A DNA stretch of 64,000 nt from Micropterix aruncella. Taxonomy: Eukaryota; Arthropoda; Insecta; Lepidoptera; Micropterigidae. Positions 55,512 to 64,000 of the stretch are shown one piece after another. The position numbers and the translations under genes were made by a program. The notes under the pieces are model-generated. The model saw nothing but the letters and a program-made list of their open reading frames with translations, searched no databases and had not been told where the DNA came from. The stretch lies in contig OX155965.1 of the NCBI GenBank assembly GCA_944548615.1, positions 24,108,946 to 24,172,945 on the forward strand, read 5' to 3'. How positions within the stretch are numbered: position 1 is the stretch's first letter; every line of letters begins with the position of its first letter.

Positions 55512-55572
55512 TCGAACAGCGAATCAACCGGCTTCGGGAGAATCAAGGGCGCTGAAAATAAATCGGCAGAAA

Positions 55573-56364
55573 ATGGAACCTTCAAATGGACGTCCGGGAT
55601 CATCGAGACCGACTTCAAGAGCGTGGTCGGAAAGCAGTCGACGCAGCGAACGATTACAAGAAGTAAGAGCAGTGTCGGATGACCTAAGAAAAATCGCGAA
55701 AGAGAGAGCCAAGGTAGCTGCCGAAATGAAGAAACTGCAAGCGGAGAAGCTCAGGGCCACTGCAGCGATACAAGAGCGGCAGGCCGACGTAGAAGCAGAG
55801 CTCGAGATGTTGGATGCTGATAGTCAACACGCGAGAAGATTGCTGGACGTAGTTTCTGAAACGTCTGGCTTGGAAGAAGACGGCGGAAGCTGGGAAAGGC
55901 GTCGAGAGGATCCTGACAACGAGGAGGCTGCCGGGAGAATCTCGCAATGGGCGGACTATTACACACCAGCGGAGATACTTCCAGAGGAGGCGTGGAAGCA
56001 GATTGAAGCGATGGAGCCATCGTCGGAGAGGCAGACCGAAGCGGCGCGCGCGGCGGCTCGCGGAAAAGCCACGACCGTGGCATTTCAAAAGGCGGCGGAC
56101 GGCGCTGAGATCAACACGGCGAGTGCGCCGGCGTTGGGGGCTGCGGACGCGGCGGCGACAGCCGCCGCGGACGCGAACCAATGCCAGAGCAGCGAAGCAG
56201 TCAGCGGCGCGAGTGAAAAAATAATAAAAGAGGTTTGTCAGCTTTTTTCAATGGTCTCAGCTAAACCACATTATAATAAAGACTTACCTACCTTCAGTGG
56301 GGAACCCCTAGAATTCATGGCTTTAAGGCGATTTATGAGCAATCTACGGAGGTTATGCAATTAA
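55573..56364 (+). pseudogene. BEL/Pao gag, N-terminal part
   Basis: The ATG at 55573 is the first inside the element body; an earlier in-frame start would lie in the LTR. It has a Glu/Lys/Ala-rich coiled coil (RKIAKERAKVAAEMKKLQAE and following), an Ala-rich linker, then LPTFSGEPLEF, the conserved gag core start. From about 56315 this frame no longer gives gag-like sequence and stops at 56364, while the next frame does. Confidence 0.82.
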
Positions 56365-58940
56365 ATGAAGCGCAGAATCTGCTAAGGTTACAAACCTCGC
56401 TTAGAGGACGACCTCGCGAGTCCGTTGCGGGTCTTTTAATGTGTCCATCTAACGTAGGGGGAATTTTGAAAACGCTCGAAGCGCTGTTCGGAAATCCTAA
56501 TCTGATTATTCAGCGTACTTTAAGCGACGTAAAAAGACTGAAAGAGTTGTCGGATAACTTGGAAACAGAAGATCTGATGCGATTTGCATGTCAGATTAAA
56601 AATTTAGTAGCCACTGTGAAAGCAGTAAAAAAAGAACATCATTTATGTAATCCGGACCTGCTTGCGACTTTGGTTTCTAAGCTACCTAGAAACCTACTGA
56701 CTTTATGGCTAGCAGACACTGGTAGAAATCAAGAAAAGGAGCCAGTGTTGGTGTATTTTGCATCTTGGGTAGAGAAGTTAGCTGTAGGAGCCCTAGATGC
56801 GGGGGTTGGTATAGGAGAGACAGGAAGACGCAATCAGACAGGTAATCGAGATCGAAAATTCAAGGAAAATAATCAAAAAAGTTTTGTTTTCCACACTCAG
56901 GGTACCACAGCGCTAAAGTGTCCAAGCTGTGACGGGGGCCATTTTCTAAGTAAATGTGACGAGTTTAAAAAATTATCCTTAGACAATCGTTGGGAAGCTA
57001 TTAAAAAATTTAAACGGTGTTTTAAATGCCTAGCACCTAGCCACAACCGCCGGAATTGTACAGCTTACAAAAAGTTTCCCAAAGCAAAGTATCATTTTTT
57101 GCTGACAGCGAGTGCGGGTTTAGCGACAAACGACGCCGCCGAGGTGGCAAAAAGTGAAAGCGCTATTGTTGCAAATACGGTAGCCGCTAATAAAGTATTA
57201 TTACAAGTGCTCCCTATTCAGATAATAGGGCCTCGACAAAAAAAGAAAGTTATATACGCTTTACTGGATTCCGGGTCCACTGTTAGTTTGATAGATAGAA
57301 AGATAGCTGAGGAAATAGGACTTCGTGGGCAGAAACAAGGGCTTCAAGTATCAGGTATTGGTAGGATGAAAGAGTCGGCGGAAGCTGAATTGGTCTCGTT
57401 TTGTATTAAAGGAGAAATGGAACATAGATCATTTGAGATCAGTGCCTATAGCGTAGACAACTTAGCGTTACCGGAGTTAAATAGAATACCGGACGCGCGT
57501 AAAATGCTAGATGGCGCAGCGCTCCCATTCGAGACTGCAAAGGTGAAACCTCAGATGCTTATAGGTGCGGATTATTGGGAGCTCATAGTCTCTCGTGGCC
57601 TGAAAAAAGTAAACAATGACGTGTCACTGTCCAAAACTAGATTAGGCTGGGTCGCGATCGGTAAAACGGATATGGGGGAGCGATCTGAGGCTCACCATAG
57701 TTTCTGTTTGAAAGCAGATCAAGATTTGACTCTTCAAAACTTATTTGAGGAGAATATTAAAATGGAAAACGATTGGCCAAACAGAGCGCGCGTACTGCCT
57801 GAAGTACAGAGGGCCGAGCGTCTGTTAGAGACCACTACGTCTCTGGACAATGGCGTTTGGTCCACGGGCTTGCTTTGGCGTGAAGACGAGCGCGAGATGC
57901 CCGATAGCAAAGGTATGGCTTTGGCGCGATTAAAATCGATAGAAAAAACGATGGATAGCGATGCTATATTCGGGCGCGAATATTGTAAGCAGATTGAACG
58001 TTACGTGACAGAAGGATATGCTGAGCAGATCGACCCACGGACTATCGATGGTCGAAAAGGAATCTTTTATTTAGCGCACATGGGCGTTAAGCACCCCGCG
58101 AAACCTGGGAAGATTCGGGTGGTTCACGATGCGGCGGCAACGGTCGCTGGAGTATCGTTGAATAGCAAATTGATGACAGGGCCGGACTATTTTAACTCTA
58201 TTATAGGAATTTTATTTAGATTTAGAGAAAATAAGGTGGCATTCACAGCCGATATTAAAGACATGTATTTAAGGATCAGGGTGATAGAAGCTGACAGCTA
58301 TAGCCAACTTTTTCTGTGGCGAGGCTACAAGCGGGACGTCGAGCCTAGCGTAATGAAAATGAACACTTTAATTTTCGGCAGTAAAAGCTCCCCGGCGTCC
58401 GCCCAGTTCGTAAGGAACAAAAACGCGGCTAGGTTCAAAAAACAGTTCCCCGCTGCCGTGAAAGCTATAGAAGAAGATTTTTATATGGATGATCTTCTTT
58501 CAGGCGTCTCTTCAGTGGAAGAAGCTAAAAAGATAATTCGAGAAATAAACGAGATTCATAAAGAGGGAAATTTTACGCTAACGGACTGGGCATCGAACGC
58601 GGTCAGCGCGCTCGATGACATTCCTCCCGGTCACCGGGCGCAGTCGCTGATATCGCTGGAAAAGGGCGAAACGACGTCACATAGGCTATTAGGGCTGACG
58701 TGGTTGCCAGAAAGCGATGAATTAGCTTTTAATTTTAGCATGAATAAGTTGGATATCTCTTTAAAAACTGCTCAACGCGTACCTACGAAACGGGAAGCAT
58801 TACAATTAATTATGTCTATCTATGATCCGATCGGAGCGCTCAATCCTATCATGATCCGAGCTAAGATCATAATGCAACAGGTCTGGAGTAGTGGAATCGG
58901 CTGGGATGAACCCGTCCCGAGCGAGGTTTTTAAATGCTGA
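56320..58940 (+). pseudogene. BEL/Pao gag (end), protease and reverse transcriptase
   Basis: The frame gives gag core YEQSTEVMQLNEAQNLLRL, then two zinc knuckles (CPSCDGGHFLSKC and CFKCLAPSHNRRNC), an aspartic protease with ALLDSGSTVSLIDRK, and RT with RVVHDAAATVAGVSLNS, FTADIKDMYLRI, KSSPASAQFVRN and YMDDLLSGV (the YxDD box). It ends at TGA (58938-58940) where homologues continue; the same frame carries on beyond. Confidence 0.92.
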
Positions 58941-60208
58941 GAAAAATGGCTGAGTGCGTTGCATCATGCGAAAGGTGTGCGCTTATCACGATACCACGGA
59001 ACGACGCGTGAAGAAGAAGAGATTAGACAGTTGCATGTATTCTGTGACGCGTCTGCTAGTGCAATGTGTGCAGTGGCGTACTTACGCCTTACAAGAGGCC
59101 GGAATGAACCGATTATTTCGTTCATAGCCAGCAAGACGAGGGTGGCGCCGATGAAAAATAAATTATCAGTGGCACGGCTAGAGTTAACGGCGGCACTATT
59201 AGGAGCGGAACTAAGCGCGAAAATTTCCAAAGAATACAGCTTAGAGTTCCACGAGAAGTTCTTGTGGACTGATTCTAGAAATGTATGGTGGTGGGTTCGT
59301 TCAAACAGTAACAATCACCTGCAATTCGTGGCGAATAGGCTGGGTGTTATTGACGAGCTAAGTTCACCCGATGAATGGCACTGGGTGGAAGGACGGAATA
59401 ACCCTGCGGATGATGGAACAAGGGCCTCTACCGTGATCGACCTGTCAAAAGAAGGGAGGTGGTTTACGGGACCTAGCTTCCTGAAAGAGCCTCGAGAGAG
59501 CTGGCCTACATTAGTACCACATAATCCGAGCGCCGCAGAAAAGGATGACCTCGAGTTCAAAAAAACGGCTGTTGTTACATTGACTGTGGAACGATCTGGG
59601 CTAATAGATGTAGTGCGATTTTCGCAACATAAGCGAATCGTGCGCGCTGTGGGTTATATGCTGAAATTTACCGACCTATGCAGGAGGAGAACGAGCGAGC
59701 GCGCGCTCAACGCGGCGGATATCGCCAATGCCGACTCGTGGCTAATGAGAGAGGCGCAACAGAGATGTTTCCATCACGAAATAGGGTTATTACATGCTGG
59801 GAAGAAGCTCGGGAGAGGCAGTCTTCTGGCCGACTTGAACGCTTACATAGACGAGAGAGGATTAGTAAGATTAAGCGGTAGAATAGCCAATGCGACGGAC
59901 GTTCCGAACGATACGAAAAACCCGATCATATTATATGGTAAAGAGCGATACACGCGACTGCTCATAAAACGAACGCACGAAGAAGCAGCTCATGGCGGCG
60001 TAGAATTGACTTTAGGTATATTAAGGAAACGTTACTGGATAATAGGCGCGCGTCAGGCGGTTAAAAAGACGCTCTACGAATGCATGTTATGCAAAATTCG
60101 CAGAGCGACGCCCGTTAAAGCATTAATGGGACAACTGCCTGCCCCTAGATTAGAAACGCATGTCAGGTGTTTCACATCAGTAGGCGTAGACTGTTTTGGG
60201 CCTCTTAA
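58941..60208 (+). pseudogene. BEL/Pao RNase H and integrase N-terminal half
   Basis: In frame with the preceding part after the TGA. RNase H: LHVFCDASASAMCAVAYLR, SVARLELTAALLGAEL, LWTDSRNVWWWV and NPADDGTRA. Integrase zinc-binding HHCC region: HEEAAHGGVELTL and YECMLCKIRRATP. Then GVDCFGPL with the first catalytic Asp. The frame runs into MITE D at 60205 and stops at 60236. Confidence 0.92.
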
Positions 60209-60451
60209 CCCCTCGAGGCCCGCGGTTTTATTTTAATGTGTGCCTTACGGCCCGTAAGAAATTCGCGAGTCTCAAAAAAAAGATGGCGTTTCAGAAAAAA
60301 AACGATTACTCCGAAACTGTCACACCGATCGTCTAAAAAAGACCTGTTTTATGTTCCTATTCGGCCTCGCCTGGCCATTTCGGGCCGTCTGGGGTTCGAC
60401 GGTAAATATCAATTCTGGACGTTTCGGGCCGTCTGGTACTCGAGGGGTTAA
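60205..60451 (+). mobile_element. TTAA MITE family D inside BEL/Pao integrase
   Basis: TTAA at 60205-60208 and 60448-60451. It starts CCCCTCGAGGCCCGCGG and ends GTACTCGAGGGG. The insert plus one TTAA is 243 bp (a multiple of three), and the integrase frame resumes right after it. Inner GTCTGG and GGCCGTCTGG words repeat. The MITE itself brings stops, so pol is broken here. Confidence 0.95.
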
Positions 60452-61337
60452 AGTCACTGTAAGAAGAACAGTCGAAAAGCGCTATGGTATGCTTTTCACC
60501 TGCTTAAGTACGCGCGTAACGCACATAGAACTTGCTGGCGATCTGTCAACAAGTGCGGCCATAATGGCTATAAGAAGGTTTATTGCGAGGAGAGGGAAGC
60601 CGAGGGTATTTATGAGCGATAATGGCGGAAATTTCAAGTCAGCGAGTAGCGAGCTGCGGGATACGGTGGCCGCTATAAATAATGAAACTATCAAGGAAAG
60701 GCTGACCAACGACCAAATCGAATGGAGGTATACTACACCTGTATCACCTCACATGGCAGGGGTTTGGGAATCTCTGATCAAGACCGCAAAAAGAGCCCTG
60801 TATGCCGTTCTGAAAGAGCAAGCTCCATCTGAAGAAGTACTGCGAACATTGCTCGCTGAAGTAGAGGCAATAATGAATTCGCGTCCTCTCACGCATATAT
60901 CCTTAGACAGCAGGGATGACGAGCCTCTAACTCCAGGACATTTTCTGTTAGGGCGTCAGGATATTAGCACCGCCATGGGTGAATTTAATCAAAGCGATCT
61001 CTGTAGCCGCAAAGTATGGGTACGTTCACAAGCTCTAGCAGACTCATTTTGGCGACGGTGGAGCAGAGATGTACTCCCGCTTTTAGTAAATAGGCGTAAG
61101 TGGACCAAAAGCGAGACACCCCTACAAGTTGGAGAATTAGTATTGTTATTAGATCCGGCGTTGGAACGCGGTCGATGGGCACGCGCGTTAATCAAAAATG
61201 TTTATCCTGATAAGCAAGGCGCTGTACGAATTGTCGATGTGATTGCAGATGGAAAGGTCTATCGCCGGTCGATAAATAAATTAGTACGATTAGATCTAAC
61301 AGCTGCGGCGGGGCCTACCGACGAAAGAGAATCTTGA
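60452..61337 (+). pseudogene. BEL/Pao integrase C-terminal part
   Basis: It continues the integrase core directly after the MITE: RYGMLFTCLSTRVTHIEL, FMSDNGGNFKSASSELR (second Asp) and PHMAGVWESLIKTAKRAL (catalytic Glu). Then follows the BEL/Pao-specific C-terminal region with LTPGHFLLGRQ, WTKSETPLQVGELVLLLD and VYPDKQGAVRIVDV. Stop TGA at 61335-61337. Unbroken within itself. Confidence 0.93.
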
Positions 61338-61527
61338 ACAAAGAAAGTAAAAGTGCATGAAATCAATAAGAATCTCATGTAAACAAGTTAGGTCACCCAA
61401 CAAGAATCCGAGCTGTCAACGTTACATTCCAATTGAGTGGACAGCAAGGATTCCAATTAGATTAGCAGATAAATAATTAGATTAACCGTAGTTAAAATTT
61501 AAAATTAAGGATGAACCGGATCGGTTC

Positions 61528-61539
61528 ATCGGGGGAGAA
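61528..61539 (+). other. Polypurine tract
   Basis: GGGGGAGAA immediately precedes the 3' LTR (61540), as expected for plus-strand priming. A hairpin GATGAACCGGATCGGTTCATC (21 bp region 61510-61530) lies just before. Confidence 0.8.
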
Positions 61540-62261
61540 TGGATAATATTATAAGCGACGTTGAAGAGTTCATAGAATTGGTTCTCCTTTGAAAATGACT
61601 CGTGTCTGTTACAGCTATAAATTACACTTTTAGGCGTATGTTAAGGGGACAATAATTCACTAGAAAGTCGCAAACACTTGTCGTTTTTGTCCATAATATA
61701 ATAGACTTTCGAGAACGCTCGTCATAAATCGCCTCGCCTCTGACCGTGGGAGGCGGAATTCGGTTGAGGGTTTTTTTTTGTATTATGGTTGGCTGAGCGT
61801 TGAAATGCTGACCCTTTTTAAAATATTATTTGTCAACATCTGACAGTGGTTTAAAGTGTTTCACTCGCTCCGGTCGCATCCTTGGCGGCGAGGATTTCCC
61901 GTTCTATAGTGTTTATACAAAGACTCGTATTATAGTGTAAAGGAGTCGGTTTAAGTAGCGTAATTATAGTGTAAAAGACTCGTTAAAGTAACCTAATAGT
62001 GTAAGCGGTTGCAATTTTAATGGAATAAACGTCGTCATACGGAAATCGGCCTTTACTTTCGTACCTACCGGACAAGTAGTGCAAAAGCCTTGGATTCGTC
62101 GGCAGTCGAGCGGCGGTTTCGGTGCTCTAACCTATGGAAATGAACCCCAGTAAAAAATAAAAACTATCGAAACTATACAGTCCAACGTGTTTGCCGGGGT
62201 TGCTGCGAAAAGCGGCGATAATCGAGGTATTCGCGCATAGATAGTGCGAATATCGCGACCA
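61540..62261 (+). repeat. BEL/Pao 3' LTR
   Basis: 722 bp with a constant 6770-bp offset to the 5' LTR and no difference seen line by line. Ends ATCGCGACCA before the target copy GGATC. Confidence 0.97.
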
Positions 62262-63990
62262 GGATCTATGTTTGTAGACAAATCATCTCTTTGCGGTTTA
62301 AAGCAATACAACAGTATCACCAACAGAAATGGCCGCATACTAGATCTCATATTAAGTACGGAATCGGTAAACGTTGTTAGATCTGAACATCCCCTTGTAA
62401 AGGAGGATGCTCATCATCCTTCTTTAGAAATAATATTTCGCTGTCGTAAGCCTCAGACTCTCCGGGATGCTCTTTGCCCAAAATTTCTTTACCACAAAGG
62501 GGATTATTCAAACATCACTGCACGCCTTGCGACCGTCGATTGGGAGACTTTGCTCAATAACTGTTCTTTAGAGGATGCATTAGATAATTTCTACCAGGTT
62601 ATTAACGTTGCCATTGAACAATTCGTCCCTCTTCGCAAACCTTCCAGAAATAGCCATCCGCTCTGGTTTTCTTTACCTTTAATAAAAATAATGAAGGAAA
62701 AGTCTAAATACCATAAGAAATGGAAAAAATTCCATAATTCTTCCGACTATGACACTTTTTGTATGTTACGCGCTCGACAAAGACGCGTCCAAGCAGAATA
62801 TTTTAAGAACTTTATAAATCAATGCCAATGTGATATAACCCGTTCCCCGGAAAAGTTCTGGCTGTATGTGAAGAAACTTCAGAAGAATGATAGAATTCCG
62901 CAACATATGACCTATGACAGCCACTCAATTAGCGGTGGCTCACAAATATCCGAAGCGTTCTCTCAGTATTTTGAATCCGTGTTTGCGGATATCCCAACTT
63001 CCGCATCTTCATCACATTTTATGACGTCCAGCAATATTTCCCCAATAGCGACTATTAGCAGCATCGATACAAATGAGGCATTAATTTATAAGTACCTTAA
63101 AGCAGTTGACAAGAAGAAAAGTGCAGGCAGCGACTCGATTCCTCCCTGCTTTATCGCTAACTGTGCTACACAACTTGCAAAACCTGTCAGCATGTTATTC
63201 ACAAGATCTGTCGACGAAGGACAATTTCCCGGTAAATGGAAGGAAGCCCATATCATACCAATTCATAAGGGTGGATGCAAATCGAAAGTCGAACATTACC
63301 GACCAATCTCCATCTTACCTACTCTAAGCAAGGTTTTCGAAAAGGTCGTCTTCGACCAAGTTTATCCTGTTATTTCCTCGTCTCTTTCCCAACAGCAACA
63401 TGGGTTTACACAGCGACGCTCTGTTTTGACCAATCTGTGTGAATTCACAGACTATGTATCTTGCCAAATGGATAATCGCTCTCAGGTCGATGTTATATAT
63501 ACCGATTTTAGCAAGGCATTTGATCGAGTTGATCATGCGATTCTAATCTGCAAACTCGGCAATATCGGTATACATGGTGACTTACTGCGTTGGTTTACTT
63601 CGTATGTCAGCAATCGTCATCAAGCTGTTGTCATCGGGGGGCATAAATCGAATTTTATATCGGTCCCATCTGGGGTACCGCAGGGGTCTCATTTAGGACC
63701 ATTGCTCTTCAATATCTTCATCAACGACGTAGGCAATTGTTTCTCCAATAGTTTTCACATCTCCTATGCTGACGACTTAAAAATTTACCAGTGTAAATAG
63801 CATCGAGGATAGCGTCTCCATCCAAAGAGACCTCGACCGGTTCTACGACTATTGTGTTAGGAATAAGTTAACATTAAATATTTCAAAATGTCAAAAAATC
63901 ACTTTCACAAGGAAAAACAATAAAATAAATTTCATTTATAAACTTAATCATATTCCCCTAAGTGAAAAGAGTGAGGTGCGCGATCTGGGT
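62262..63990 (+). pseudogene. LINE G ORF2 part 2: RT, frameshifted, runs to window end
   Basis: It resumes in frame after the BEL/Pao element (the GGATC copy is at 62262-62266) with NRNGRILDLILSTESVN (end of the endonuclease), then RT motifs WKEAHIIPIHKGGCKSKVEH, YRPISILPTLSKVFEKVV, QQHGFTQRRSVLTNLCEF, YTDFSKAFDRVDHAIL, SGVPQGSHLGPLLFNIFIND and ISYADDLKIY. A frameshift near 63790 moves the reading to VNSIEDSVSIQRDLDRFYDY. A further break may lie at about 63990. Not able to make a full protein. Confidence 0.88.
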
Positions 63991-64000
63991 ATTAGATAAT

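Larger units (their letters stand above)
54770..62261 (+). mobile_element. BEL/Pao LTR retrotransposon, complete, with target duplication
   Basis: 7.5 kb between direct repeats GGATC (54765-54769 and 62262-62266). It has two 722-bp LTRs, a primer-binding site, gag-pol and a polypurine tract. Domain order gag, protease, RT, RNase H, integrase on one strand, with YMDD in RT, identifies BEL/Pao. Coding is broken by a gag frameshift near 56315, TGA at 58938-58940 and a 243-bp MITE at 60205-60451. It lies inside ORF2 of LINE G. Confidence 0.97.

Noticed and set aside
55474..55572. Earlier gag start
   Set aside because: It would start inside the LTR at a non-ATG codon; the ATG at 55573 is used instead.

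Overview
This is a eukaryotic, almost certainly insect, nuclear genome window. It is AT-rich and has spliced host genes with GT-AG introns. Most of it is transposable elements (TEs): BEL/Pao LTR, RLE- and APE-type LINEs, piggyBac-like, Tc1/mariner and hAT elements, and TTAA-flanked MITEs. Prokaryotic features (operons, Shine-Dalgarno sites, CRISPR) are absent. The insect order cannot be fixed from the sequence alone.

Left third (1 to about 21.4 kb): an Nprl3 gene (GATOR1 subunit, TORC1 inhibitor) on the minus strand. I reconstruct nine coding exons with matching splice phases, from the ATG at 21320 to exon 9 ending at 1017. The last exons lie left of the window. Its introns, up to 8.4 kb, are full of TEs. 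These include a LINE carrying a MITE that carries another MITE (5007-8628), a mariner relic, LINE relics and several palindromic MITEs.

Middle (23.4 to 41.8 kb): a divergent plus-strand gene encodes a piggyBac-type transposase-derived protein. It has three phase-compatible exons (23458-23572, 37711-37997, 38752-40602), about 750 aa, with DDD residues and a C-terminal Cys-rich domain. Its 14-kb first intron holds a head-to-tail array of an RLE-type LINE (tail-only, full-length and 5'-truncated units) and two CR1/Jockey-type LINEs. A 0.41-kb tandem duplication follows the stop codon. Paralogous exon 1 and exon 2 copies at 48528 and 52023 look like a broken second gene copy.

Right part (42 to 64 kb): a clip-domain serine protease relic, long simple repeats, three hAT elements with 8-bp target duplications, and an intact Tc1 element with perfect 28-bp TIRs. 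A PHD-finger LINE is split by a complete BEL/Pao element (54770-62261) with 722-bp LTRs that appear identical and a 5-bp duplication GGATC. That element has a broken gag-pol and carries a 243-bp TTAA MITE in its integrase region.

A recurring theme is at least eleven TTAA-flanked MITE copies in four families whose ends all begin with CCC. Several insertions can be proved inside this window from interrupted host sequence. No tRNA, rRNA or CRISPR feature was seen.
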